From positions 11,317,546 through 11,381,545 of the forward strand of contig CM028334.1 of NCBI GenBank assembly GCA_016647705.1: DNA of 64,000 nt. The letters are read 5' to 3'. Positions 46,016-56,572 of the stretch are shown piece after piece (positions within the stretch are counted from its first letter, which is position 1; every line of letters starts with the position of its first letter). This DNA comes from Eucommia ulmoides. Lineage: Eukaryota > Streptophyta > Magnoliopsida > Garryales > Eucommiaceae. The notes beneath the pieces were generated by a model. It made no database searches. It was not told the DNA's origin and worked only from the letters and a program-made list of their open reading frames with translations. The translations under genes and the position numbers were made by a program.

Positions 46016-48115
46016 TTTGGACGATAATCCTCCCGCTCACTTTTTTGGTGAAATCCCTAACATATACAGTGCTTCAAGCTTCAATTGTAGAAATACGATC
46101 AATCGTCTTCACTTCCGTTCCTCATCTCCTTCGAGTAATACCGAGAGCTTCAATGGAGCCCTAATCGTCTTCATCACGTCCTTCTACCCAGTCAGCTTTC
46201 TTCCTAACCCAGGCTACATTGTCTTCACCGTCGCCCTCCAGCTGCATTGGAGTTCAATCGACGACAATCAAATTTCAATTAGTTTTTTTTTCTCTCTTTT
46301 ACTCCAATCTATTCTGCAAATCGATTTTGTAATTTAAACATTATATCCTCCCTCTCCGCCTTCGATCTATTCTGGCATAACCCTATCATTTCTATTCAAG
46401 GGAAATATTTGTCTTGAATTTGACAACGGCCTATTCTTCTTCTCTTAATGCATTATGTTTGTGAGATTAAGCTCTGTTGTGAATGTATTCCACTTGCTTG
46501 GGGGATCGGACCTGGTGCGGGTTATCTGTTCAGTGTGTGTGTATGAGTTATATTATTATAGTTTAGTTTTAGTCTTCAATTTTGATTTAGCTTATGAATT
46601 TAACTGTCTTCAGGAATCTGATTATTTTTGTTCCAGGCCACCTCCAAAGCACAACGGTTGACGGCACCCCCTACCTACAAAGCACAATGGTCTAACAGTA
46701 GGTTTGAATCCAGGTTTTCTTTCTTCCTCTCTCTTTGCTGATCTGTTGAGTGTTCTGAATTAATTTTTGTTCATACCAACTGATACTTGTTTCGCAGCGT
46801 TTTATTCCAAGTTGGGTTTTCTATTTAGTGTACAAAATAAGTACTTAGTTTATAAACGATTTCAATTTCCTAGTAGTGTATATGATGGAATGCATGATTT
46901 CTCAGGTTTGATTTCACTTCTTTTGCTTGTTTCTTAGGTTTGATTTCACTTCTTTTGCTTGTTTTCTAGTTCAAGTGTTCTTATTTCTTATGATTTCACT
47001 ACCTCTGTATTTCATATTGACTTGAAATTATCGTCTTCTTCTTAGGTTGTTGCTTTTGTTTTCGACGCCTAATTTCTTAGTTTCCAAATTATAGCTTGAA
47101 ATTGTCGTCGGATTTTTCTTGGTTTACGAATGGACTATTCAAAGACTAGGGTATTTTTTTTAATTGTCTTATACACTGATTGAGTTCGAATAGAAATTAG
47201 ATTGAATAGAAGGTATAATTATTTTTCCCCAAATTCAGGCTTCTTCAAACCCTAATTTGATTTGTTGTATTAAACTAATTTAAGGCTTATTCCCTGTTTC
47301 AGTTTCTACTTATGGTTTATTTTTCGATCTTAGTTTTTGTTCTATATTCTTTTCTGCTTCCACTTCCAATTTCTGTTCATACATGGGTTATGTTTATGGT
47401 TTCAATTTCTGTTTTCGATGGAGTAGTATTTTTTATGGTTTTGTTTTTGTTCACGGTTTCTTTCCAGGGCGCCAATCTACTCCGTTTATCCACCGCTCTG
47501 CCGTTTGAATCTCAAGTACTATATTTCTTCTTCGGCGATGGTCATCAGTGGTCGGCGATAACCAGATCTGGTTAGCGATTAACTGGAAATTGATTTTTGT
47601 TTCCAATTTGGGATAAATTAACTTCTAATAAGGTCTAATTTGGCTAAATCTAAGCTCGATTTTTCTTTTTTTTGCAGGTACATAGGATATTTCATTCTCT
47701 TCCTCTCCCTTTCTTTATTAGGTGTACAGATCTTGAACTTATTCATGTTCTTCCTATGTTGATTTGGGCATTCATTATTTATGATTCTTTTTTTTATTAT
47801 TATTATTATTTTGTTTATTGATCTGATTCATGTTTATTTTATTTTATCTGATTCTTATGTTGATCTGATTCATCTCCATCATATTTTATTCCCATGTTGA
47901 TCTGATTCTTAATTTTTTATTTTATTTTATTTATGATTCATGTTTGTTGATTATTAATTTTTTATTTATGTTTGTTTATTCCTATGTTGAACTTATTCAT
48001 CGCAGGTATATACCCATCTCTCCTTGCTGTCTTTGTTAATTTTTTATTTTTTACTGCCTAATGTTGTTTGTTTTGTTTGTTTATTTTTAACCGCCTAATA
48101 CTGTTTGTTTTTAAG

Positions 48116-48199
48116 GAGTGCCCCATTACCAAACTGGTAATAGCCCGTTAGCATTGGTCTGGAAGGACGAGAATTGTAGTCAATATGTCATTGACACAG
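48116..48199 (+). pseudogene. Captured exon, snurportin-1-like
   Basis: An acceptor (ctgtttgtttttaag|) opens an exon that reads VPHYQTGNSPLALVWKDENC and then SQYVIDT, closed by a donor (acag|gtactcag). The run PLALVWKDENCSQYV is, as I recall it, a conserved part of plant snurportin-1-like proteins, the adaptor that brings m3G-capped snRNPs into the nucleus. Only this 28-codon exon is clear. Nearby exon-like segments with splice signals (for example near 47468-47570) may belong to the same or another captured gene. It lies within the CACTA element. The exon structure is seen; the family name is from memory and could be wrong. Confidence 0.45.
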
Positions 48200-49424
48200 G
48201 TACTCAGTCTAATCAGAGAATGCCATAGAATAAAAGTTCTATTTTCCCCTTCCTTAATATGAAATTGTTGTGTATTAAGGGAGTCTTACTGATTTTTTTG
48301 TATAGAGGTTGTGAAAATATTTTCATGTAAACCCAAATGAGGCGGTAAGTTTAGAGAATAAATAAATTAGTGAATGTGAATTCCATACTTCCCACTTAAA
48401 TTTTAGTGCTTTAGAATGTGAATTCCATATTTATGTTTTCTATTGTTCCATGTCACCTATTGTTTTGTAGGAAATGACGGGATTGACTTACTTTATGTTG
48501 GATCAGTCAAGAAAGAATGTGGAGTATTGCATGAAAAATGCATTTAACACATCTTTAATATGTATATTATTATTGTACTTAAACTTTGTTTTTATTTATG
48601 AATTGTGGCTTAAATGTTAAAAGGAAGTAGTGACCTATGATGGGTATAATTTTGTGTATCTGTGGGGTTTTTAATTCCATCTTTTTAATGAAAAACATTT
48701 GAGTTCTTTATGTATTTTGTATTGTGAGAAATGTTTAGTTTTTATTATTTGGATTTAGAGTATTTTGATATTTTAAAATAATTTTAAATTATAAAAAAAA
48801 AAAAATTTAGATACTTTTTGGGACGCTAAATAGTGCCCTTATATGTTGGTTCTCTTTGATAATTTTGTGACACGTTCTTGTGTCCTAATAGAGGTTTTTT
48901 TATAACACTTTGTAATGCCCTATTATCTATAATTTAAGAAATATAAAATGCTATAGAGACAATATATGATGTCCTAATAGCTATCTTATAGGACACTTAT
49001 TATTGCCTTAATAAGTTCAAACAAAAAGGGCACTATATAGTGCCCTTATAACCTATTGGGGCGATTTTTTACGGGGCACCAGTTCAAGTGTCCCAAAAAG
49101 CTCAAGTGTCACAATAGGGGCTCTGTCAAGCCACTTTTTTGTTCCTTGATAGGTCATTTTTGTTGTGGTGAATTCTTGAGCCTAGAAAGAGAAAATGCTT
49201 ATTTTTCTAGATAGAGAATTAAAAAAGAAGAAAAACTGGTAGGAAGAAAAAGGGTGTTTGTGAATGACAAAACGAGATTAGGGTTTTACCGTCTTCGTTT
49301 GCAGTCGCCGCCGCAAGCCCACCACCAAATCTAAGATTAAGAGTCTCTATACACATCGCACACAACTCTGCCATTGATTTCATTGGTCCAAGCTCTCACA
49401 CCGTACGCAGTCAAGAGCGTGACG

Positions 49425-49854
49425 AGAGCATAGCCATGGCATAGAGGGTTGTAGCCAGCATTGTGGATCCTCTGTACATCATCAAATTGGGTTTTTCAAC
49501 GATCCAAACATTACCCATCTGAGCAAAAATCGAATTACTCGAAACAAACCTCAATATCTTTCAATGCTCTGTTTCTAGTGTGCAGGAATCCATGTGAATC
49601 AGGTAGTAGTTTCCGAGATGGTAGAGGGCAAAGAGTAGCCACTTGAGCTTCAAAATGTCGCCTTTAGATGCTGAAATCAAGTAGGCGAAAGTCATCGAAT
49701 ATGGGTTGCTGTCGGATTTGGGTATGATTAAGATGTTTGTGGTAGTAATTGGACTGAAAATGGTGAAGGGTGGTGTTAGTTTGGGGTGGATATAAAGGAT
49801 GGAGAACAAAATTGAAGTCAACATGAAACAAATGGCTAAAAACTTGATACCCAT
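49425..49854 (-). pseudogene. GlcAT14-like glycosyltransferase fragment (N-terminal part)
   Basis: From ATG at 49852-49854 the minus strand encodes a signal-anchor segment (MGIKFLAICFMLTSILFSIL), then TFAYLISASKGDILKLKWLL and FALYHLGNYYLIHMD. An in-frame TGA follows where HR is expected (CGA to TGA). In the same frame it continues with FAQMGNVWIVEKPN, MYRGSTMLATTLYAMAML. This is the start of the core-2/I-branching (GT14) family, in plants the GlcAT14 beta-glucuronosyltransferases, which act in the Golgi on arabinogalactan proteins. Similarity ends near 49425, before the conserved DWFINLSASDYP part. The fragment is about 140 codons of a protein that normally has about 400. It is flanked by GTTAACGTTAAC sequence and by the CACTA insertion on its 3' side, so it is a captured or stranded fragment. 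Confidence 0.8.
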
Positions 49855-49954
49855 TTCTAAAAACTTTTAAAAACTTGCACAGAGAGAGAGAGAGAATGGT
49901 GGTGGTAGTGGTTAAATTGTTGTTAATGAAGATTTTTCCATGGAAGAACAGTAG

Positions 49955-49957
<3 letters not shown>

Positions 49958-50028
<71 letters not shown>
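49958..50028. repeat. (GT)n-(AT)n-(GT)n microsatellite
   Basis: gtgtgtgtgtgt runs into tatatatatata (about 49969-49992) and then a long gtgtgt tract to about 50027. Confidence 0.95.
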
Positions 50029-50030
<2 letters not shown>

Positions 50031-50189
50031 CTATATATGGGGGGAAGGGGAGACTGAAGAGAAGATGAGAGAGAAAACCATCACTGCTCAACTAGGGTTT
50101 TTAGAGAGAGACTCTCTCTCTCTACAAATTTGAAATTAATTTGTGAGTGAGTTTGTGGAGTGATCAAGGATAAAAGAGTTAACGTTAAC

Positions 50190-50626
50190 ATAAAATAAGG
50201 AAGAGAGGGGTATAAATGTCTTTTTACGAACCTTTTTTGTCCACCAAAGGATTAAATACTTAATTAGTTGTAATGTATAGTTTGAATTATGGATCAACAG
50301 TTGGAAAGGTCTTTTTTCTAAATGATCTTTTAAATAAAAACTATAAAATAAAAAGCTCTTTTGTAAATCATCTTATTCCCTTAAAAACTCCTTTTAACAT
50401 GTGCAAGATTTTCACAAATGATTTTTAGTAATACACTTTGAATAATTTTGTGAACCAATTATTTTTCAAAACATTGTAAAATTGTCATTGATTTTGTTAT
50501 TCCCATGCCAAATGATTTTTAAGAAATGCTCTTTCGTTTGTTGGTTTCATAAATGTGATATCAAGAGGGTTGATGAAGTCAAGGATAAAATCATCTATAG
50601 ACTATGAGGTGATGATGGATTTGCTA
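50190..50626. other. AT-rich intergenic DNA
   Basis: I see nothing coding or structured here. The left part may include the outer limit of the GTTAACGTTAAC-marked element. Confidence 0.5.
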
Positions 50627-51598
50627 AGGCCCCATTTGGTTAGTGTTTTCATTTCAACCCAACCCAACCCAAAAATTTTGGGATTGACCTAACCCAATAC
50701 AAAAAATGAAAATTGATTCTCAAAATCCGAAGGAAATGAGAAACAAAAAAAACTTATTTTTTTTGTGCCTAAAAAACTGAACCTAACTTTAGGGACAAAC
50801 TTGGAATTTTTGTAATTGTTAATGAGATCCCTTATTCGACTTTTGTTAAGCTCAAAACAAAGTTTTTATTTTTCCTTTTTCCCATCCTTCTCGGCCGTGT
50901 GTCTTCTTCGTCTAGTTTATTCTCGTCTTTGTCATCTACCTTTGTTTTCCCTCCATCGTTCTCTGTGTCTTCGCTGCTACCATCGTCTTTGCCACTACCT
51001 TTGTTCTTCAGCCCTTAATCGTCATTGCTGTAGTCTTCGTTCTTCAGTCCACAATCAATTTCGACTTCGAACAGATCAAAATCGCTTGCAAGAACAAATA
51101 AAACAGAAAGCTCAAATCGAACAGGTTTCGATTTCGATTTCGATTTCGATTTAGGGTTTGGTTCTTGATTTTGATTTTGATTTTCAATTTCGATTTCATT
51201 GTTCTTGATTTTGTGTTTTGGGGTGTCGATTTCTAGACAGAAAGCTGGGTTTCTCTCCATTTTGTTGTTGCTCGTCATCACCTAGCCAATGACGAACAAC
51301 AAATTCGTCGTTCAGGAGGCCAATGATTTTAATTTCGTTGTTCGTGAAATCGATTTTCGATTTTGATTTCGTTTTTCAGGAGGCCAACGAACCCAAGCAA
51401 AGTCATTGCTCGTTTACAAACCCAATTAATTACTGAAATCTGATTTCATTGCTCGTTCAAAGAACTTCTGCTAGTTTTCGATTTCTATTTTGTTGTTCAA
51501 GAAATCGATTTCGTTTTGTCAACGTTTTTTGCAGATTTTCATTTCGATTTCATTTGTTTCTTGGGGTTTTTTGCAGGTTTCTTTCTGGGTGTTTTTGC

Positions 51599-51633
<35 letters not shown>

Positions 51634-51670
51634 AGTTTCAACAATTGATTTTTTGTTGGTCTTTTTTTTT

Positions 51671-51710
<40 letters not shown>

Positions 51711-51919
51711 ATATCTCACTTTGATTTATTGATTTTGGTGTGGAAACAATTTTAAGATAATATCGTTACCAAACGCGATTTTGTTCTCAGAACAAAAAAA
51801 AAAAATTAACGTTACCAAACACAATTCTATTTCGGGTAGGAAACAGAATTCTCAACTCAACTCAACCTAACCTATCCTAGTTAGGTTGAGAAAAGTGGGA
51901 ACACTAACCAAACGCCATC
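50627..51919. mobile_element. Harbinger/Tourist-like element, 1.3 kb
   Basis: The left end GGCCCCATTTGGTTAGTGTT and the reverse complement of the right end GATGGCGTTTGGTTAGTGTT pair as inverted repeats. TAA (as CTAAG) flanks both sides at 50624-50626 and 51920-51922, the 3-bp target typical of PIF/Harbinger. The inside is CT-rich with a gatttcgatttcgattt run near 51126, a poly-T tract (51602-51631) and a (GT)n at about 51676-51702. No transposase is encoded. Confidence 0.6.
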
Positions 51920-51922
51920 TAA

Positions 51923-53390
51923 GTAATTTAAACTAATGCTTTAAGTATGGGTTAATACCACTTACACCTCCTCAACTATAGTAATACTCCACATACACCC
52001 CATAGCTTTCAAAACTACTACAGTGACCTCCTGCCGGAGTTTTTTTAATGAATTTATCATTTTTCCCTTACTAATTCCAAAATAAAAAATCAAAATAGTA
52101 AATGGCCAAACTACCCTTCCCTTCTTCACTCCTTTTCATTGTTTCTCTGTACCACCCAACCGAAACACCACTGCCGAACAACAACACCGCGCCAAATATA
52201 TCACCACCAATGAACAACACCACCGAACCAAACATCACCATCGTCGAACAACACCACCGTCTCTAACAAAAATGTCATTTGTTCGATGGTGGTGCTATTC
52301 GAAAAGCACCACTGTCTCCAACAGATGCTTGCACTGCATGAGTTGAGAAATCTGTTCGTCGAGATCACCATGAGTGCTCGAACATTACTGCAAAATCAAG
52401 GTAATTGTTATATGAGAACCGTAATTGGAAACATCACTACACATTGAACTCATCAAAAAGCACCGAACAATGGTGTTAAAACTAAAAAATTAAGAAACAT
52501 AACGTAATATATGAGGTCAAGATGAATCATTACAAGAAAGAAACTTGATTCATGAAACCCCAATTCAAGAAATTTTATCGTATTTCAGTAGAAACTACGT
52601 CGCATTTCACAAGAAGAGAACATCAAACGACATTGATTTTTCCAGTGGCAATTATGAAAACACTAATTCAAAGAGAGGATTCAATCATTACAAGAAACGA
52701 AACATGAAAAAACGACATTTGTATACAAAAATGAGGCAAACGACAATGACTATACAACAAACCTCGAATCTTCTAATGAAATCGAACGATTAAACTCAAA
52801 ACCCAGTGAAACACGCTCTATCAGAATCTCTAAAGACAGAGAAAAACCCAAAACCAGAAGTGAGTTTTCTCACTAGTGAAGAGCAATTGAACGCTACCAT
52901 TGGCTATCTGCGTTGTAGTGTTCGACGATGTTGGTGTACTACAATGGTATTGACGTGGTATTTGGGGATCATGTTGGCATTCAGCGGTAGTGTTCGGTGG
53001 TGGTGGTGTAGTTCGGTTCGAACGATGGTATTGTTCGGCAGTGGTGGTGTTCAATTCGATGGTGTTGTTGTTTGTTTTGGTGGTGGTGTTCGCTTCGGTG
53101 GTGTTGTTCGTCATCTTTCTACCAATGTTGTGATGAAAATGTGATCTAATCTCTTCGTGTAGAGTCTAAAAATACCAATTGTACCAACTGCACGACTCGA
53201 TCGGGCGAATTTAGCCTCCAGTGCCCTGGATCTCCTCGGGCACTATTAAGTGAGTCAATATCCATAAACATAAATTCGCCAACAATATATAATATAGAAC
53301 ATTAGAAAAAAAAAATGAAAAAAAAAATGTAATATCACGAATTATTAACTGTGTAGTCCATACTAATGAATATATATATATATATATATA
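51923..53390. other. Repeat-like DNA with ACC/GGT low-complexity tracts
   Basis: It starts near ttaataccacttacacctcc, text that often forms transposon ends in plants, but no partner end was found. Tracts of accaccg/ggtggtg at about 52150-52300 and 52910-53110 make spurious Thr/Asn-rich and Gly/Val-rich frames. An (AT)n tract lies at about 53370-53395. No gene is supported. Confidence 0.5.
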
Positions 53391-53401
53391 TATATGCTTA
53401 C

Positions 53402-53599
53402 ACCAACATGCGTTGGTCCAAGCGGAAGGGGCTTGAACGTGTTAAGCAACACCTTCAAAGATCGAACCTTGGGGAGTTGTAGATGAAAAGTGCTCTGTTG
53501 GGAGAGATATACTGCTTCTGGCGCCCAACAATATCGGGATTAGTCTTGGCCGACCGTGGTGCAGGAATACCTTGGGGAACCAAAAAAAAAAATGAATAC
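53402..53599 (+). mobile_element. tRNA-derived SINE
   Basis: A box-A-like TTGGTCCAAGCGGAAGGGGC begins at about 53413 and a box-B-like GATCGAACC lies at 53460-53468, spaced as in a polymerase III promoter. The roughly 200-bp unit ends in A11 and a short tail. Flanking duplications ATATGCTTAC (53392-53401) and ATATGTTTAC (53600-53609) match at 9 of 10 bases. Together these fit a short interspersed element moved by reverse transcription. The family is not identified. Confidence 0.8.
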
Positions 53600-53710
53600 A
53601 TATGTTTACTCTGCAGATATAACAGGGATGACCAGACTTACCCATAACTGAAACATGTCGTTAACATTAGACATAATTATAAGAGAAAAAAAAAATGAAA
53701 GTAGGGGAGT

Positions 53711-53812
53711 TGGGAACAATGTTTTAAAAATTGAACCGGACATTGTCACGGGTCACCAGTTAAACCGGTAGGCGAACCGTGGTTAAACCGTGACGTCATA
53801 ATTACGTCATTA

Positions 53813-53847
<35 letters not shown>

Positions 53848-54815
53848 AGTAAAAAATATATATAAACAAAAATCCTAAACCCTAAACATAGAATTTATAG
53901 TAAACAAAACAGCAAAACCCTAAACACAATAAAATTGAAACACAATTAAACACAATTTGAACACAAAGATTGGAAATTAAACAATCAAATTGAAACAATT
54001 AAGCACAATTTGAACACATGGAATTAATCAAGTATGCATTTCGGTGCCTAAAAAAAAATGGATCAAACATAAAGATCGGCCATTAAACACAATTTGAACA
54101 CCGATCTGTCTCGAATTCAGATCATTTAAGAACAAAATATAACAATACGCATCCAACAAATGATCATCTAACAGAAACGAGAGCTACATCAATAGCGAGG
54201 CAGTAGAAATGACAAAATGTGATCTAGAAAAAAAAAATAGAGATTGAGAGAGAGAAGAGATTAGTACCGTTAAAATTATCCTCGTCATAGGAGCTGGGTT
54301 CTTGTTGTCTGCCTTTGTCATCAGAGCTGCTGCGTCCGTCTTCATTGAAGGTTGCACGAGTAAGGAAGAGGTTCGTCCTTCATCATCGGTCGTCTCTGTC
54401 GTCGTCGCCCATCGGAATGGCTAAGATCGAACATAAAAACAAAGGAATAACTGAGATTTGTAGTCAAAATGGCTGAGATCGGCAGTCGACGACTGATTTT
54501 GGGCGATGTTTGAGAGAGACACACAGAGATGAAATGATGGACTCTCGGACATGAAGACCGCTAACTATTTTTTTTAACGAATTTAGGCCCTTTAGGGTTT
54601 TATGAAGAAAGAATTTATATAAAATAAAAAAGTCCAAAACCTAGCCGGTTCACCTCTTACCCAGTAGGTTCGCCGGTTCACTGGTTGAGCCGGCCAAACC
54701 CAGCCGGTTCGACGGTTTTTACCCCTAAACGGGTTTAGGTGGTTAACCGGACTGGACACATGATCGGTTAGCGGTTCAACCGGCCGGTCCGGTCTAGTTT
54801 TTAATGGGAAGCGTG
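53711..54815. mobile_element. CCGGTT-ended repeat element, about 1.1 kb
   Basis: The left end (gttttaaaaattgaaccgga) and the reverse complement of the right end (cattaaaaactagaccggac) are imperfect inverted repeats followed by clusters of CCGGTT/AACCGG. Inside are a (GT)n tract (53815-53846), an AT-rich leader with aaaccctaaac motifs and a short CT-rich minus-strand frame without known domain. Its left end is also found, inverted, at 13655-13767. The superfamily is uncertain. Confidence 0.55.
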
Positions 54816-55558
54816 CTTGGTTATTTCAAATTGAGACCCTGTTGATCCAAACAAGCAACAAATTCAAGCGATCTTTTCCATTGAGATTCTTGTTGATGAC
54901 GCCATCTACGATATGCCTGCGTCGGACCATATCCATCGTCTCTCCGTATTCGCTATCCTAGATCTTAGCTGTGTAAGGGTTGCATCGAAGAATCTCATAT
55001 CTCTTGTTCATTCAACAAAGAACCTCAGATCTCCTTCGCCTAGTCTCTCTCTGTCAGATCCATCGCTCTTTCTTTCTCAGGCCCTCTCAATCTCATCAGG
55101 ATAGCAATTGTGCAAGGGTTTTATCTTTCCAAATTGTAGTCATTTGTCTGCCGATCCTCTTTGCCGTCGGTAATCAGTGATTGTTGTCTTACCGATCCTC
55201 CTTGTCGACGACAATCAGTGATTGTTGTCCTGCTGATCCTGCACGTTGCCTGCTTCAACCAGTTCAGGCATTTTTTTGGGTGGATGGCTATACCTAGATC
55301 TGTTTCCACTGCTGCTTCATCGGACCATCAAACTCCAATCGTGGCATTTGGCTACTACTCTGATCAGAGGTGAAACCAGTGTTCCAATTCTAAATATTCA
55401 TCAGTGAGCTTATCTATCACCCTGCTTTGGTGAAATGGATTATTGATTTCTCGGCTTTTTGCTCAGCAATTTAAGTGTTTTGTTGAGTTGGTGCATTTGT
55501 TGTATTCCTAGATATATTTCCTCTCTATACAACTTATTATGGGTATTCAAATTGGAAG
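54816..55558. other. Leader-like sequence before the RRM pseudogene
   Basis: CT-rich sequence with a duplicated unit (gattgttgtct(t/c)(a/c)c(c/t)gatcct at about 55179 and 55219). It could be the 5' untranslated part or first intron of the following pseudogene. No coding is supported. Confidence 0.4.
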
Positions 55559-56572
55559 ATGAATTATGGCGAGTCAAAGGAGCCATTAGTGTTTATATTT
55601 GTGAATTCTATTCTGGAGAAGATGAGTAGTAGAAGCTTAAAATTCATGTTTCAGTGGCATGGAGTGGTGCAAGATGTCTATATTCCAAAGCGAAGAAGAG
55701 TTGGAACAAACTCAAAGTACGATTTGTTAGATTTTCGTCTTCAACCCTTGGCTACTATTAGAATTCTCAATGGGATTAGGGTAAAGAACAACGTGATTGA
55801 AGTTTGTTTGGCTGTAAGCAGTAAGCGATCCTATGATTCTAGTATGAAAAGAAAATGGGTAAGAAAAGAAAGAAAAAATTTAGGGCCTACAATTTGTGAA
55901 CTAGATGTTGTTTCTGCACCATAATTCAATCCTAATCTTGTCATGTTGGGTCAAGGTTCTAGCTCTTTCATATCTGATTCCTATAATCCTATGAATTTTC
56001 CAGTAGTTTGTTCGCCAAGTGTTCTCGATAATAGTGAGAACTCTACCACTAATAAGAATATGACAAATAGAATCAAGTTAGTGTTGCAGAGAGTAGAAAA
56101 GGTGATGGAATATGGGAACATTTTAGGCTTGACTATGACTTCGAATAGATTGCCGTTTAGAGATTCGATTGTTAATCATATTCTTAGAGAGTGGGATAGT
56201 GTGGGGTCAAATTGCATTAAAGGTGTATTGTTTTTGGAATCAAATTAGGGATTGGAGCTAGTGGGTACAACGAATCCCGCATTAGATGTGGGTAGCTCTT
56301 TTCCTAATGTCGATATGGGATAGAATCTCTCAAACCGTGAAAATGTTTGCCATAACTTGGAAGAGGGTGAAATCATTGCCGAGGCCTTCTGCCAATGCGA
56401 TTCTCATGAACCAAGTGTTAAAAAGGTCATTGATTCTTTGATACAAGAATGGTCCTTCACAAGTGATACATATGGTAGCTATGATTCCAAACCCAATGAT
56501 GAAATTGATGAGATTTTCTCCAAATTCAAGAGTAATCGTCGTTTGCTGTTTAAAAAGAAACTCAATACGTAA
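55559..56572 (+). pseudogene. RRM-domain protein pseudogene
   Basis: One frame runs from ATG at 55559 to TAA at 56570-56572, about 338 codons, broken only by three stops: TAA 55922-55924, TAG 56246-56248 and TAG 56321-56323. Residues about 10-85 look like a degraded RNA-recognition motif: FIFVNSILEKMSSRSLKFMF, VVQDVYIPKRRRVG, then LNGIRVKNNVIEVCLAV. The RNP1 position (normally K-F-G-F-V-R-F) reads K-Y-D-L-L-D-F, so the RNA-binding core is lost. A basic stretch (MKRKWVRKERKN) and an acidic C-terminal part (EEGEIIAEAFCQC; NDEIDEIFSKF) follow. Plant genomes have many such RRM proteins, some linked to LINE ORF1 and some SR-like. Which of these it was, I cannot tell. No frameshift is seen, so decay is moderate. 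Confidence 0.65.

Larger units (their letters stand above)
45449..49170. mobile_element. CACTA element, non-autonomous, 3.7 kb
   Basis: The left end is CACTACAACAAAAA (45449) and the right end is its inverted copy (reverse complement CACCACAACAAAAA, ending 49170). The 3-bp duplication AAT flanks both sides (45446-45448; 49171-49173). Subterminal repeats crowd both ends: gggacactatatgtattgtg, gtgccctataaagg on the left; gggcactatatagtgccctt, gggacgctaaatagtgccct on the right. These are the marks of plant CACTA (En/Spm) elements. No TNPA or TNPD coding is seen. The centre holds exon-like and intron-like plant gene sequence, so it appears to be a gene-capturing, non-autonomous element. It sits inside the GTTAACGTTAAC-marked region. 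Confidence 0.88.
43830..50200. mobile_element. Candidate gene-capturing transposon with GTTAACGTTAAC ends
   Basis: The left part (43830-45030) is full of the 12-bp palindrome GTTAACGTTAAC and close variants: exact copies at 43965, 44330, 44435, 44855 and 44946. One more copy lies on the right at 50178-50189. Between them are leader-like sequence and a minus-strand fragment of a GlcAT14-like gene, and a CACTA element has inserted at 45449. Arrays of subterminal motifs around a captured gene piece suggest a Pack-type DNA transposon, perhaps MULE-like. I could not find long terminal inverted repeats or a 9-bp target duplication, so outer limits and superfamily are open. Confidence 0.45.

Noticed and set aside
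52806..53144. Gly/Val-rich frame of 112 residues
   Set aside because: Produced by ggtggtgtt low-complexity sequence with no recognisable domain.
53874..53935. aaaccctaaac motifs as telomeric repeat
   Set aside because: Only two or three short occurrences; these fit promoter telo-boxes or chance, not a telomere array.
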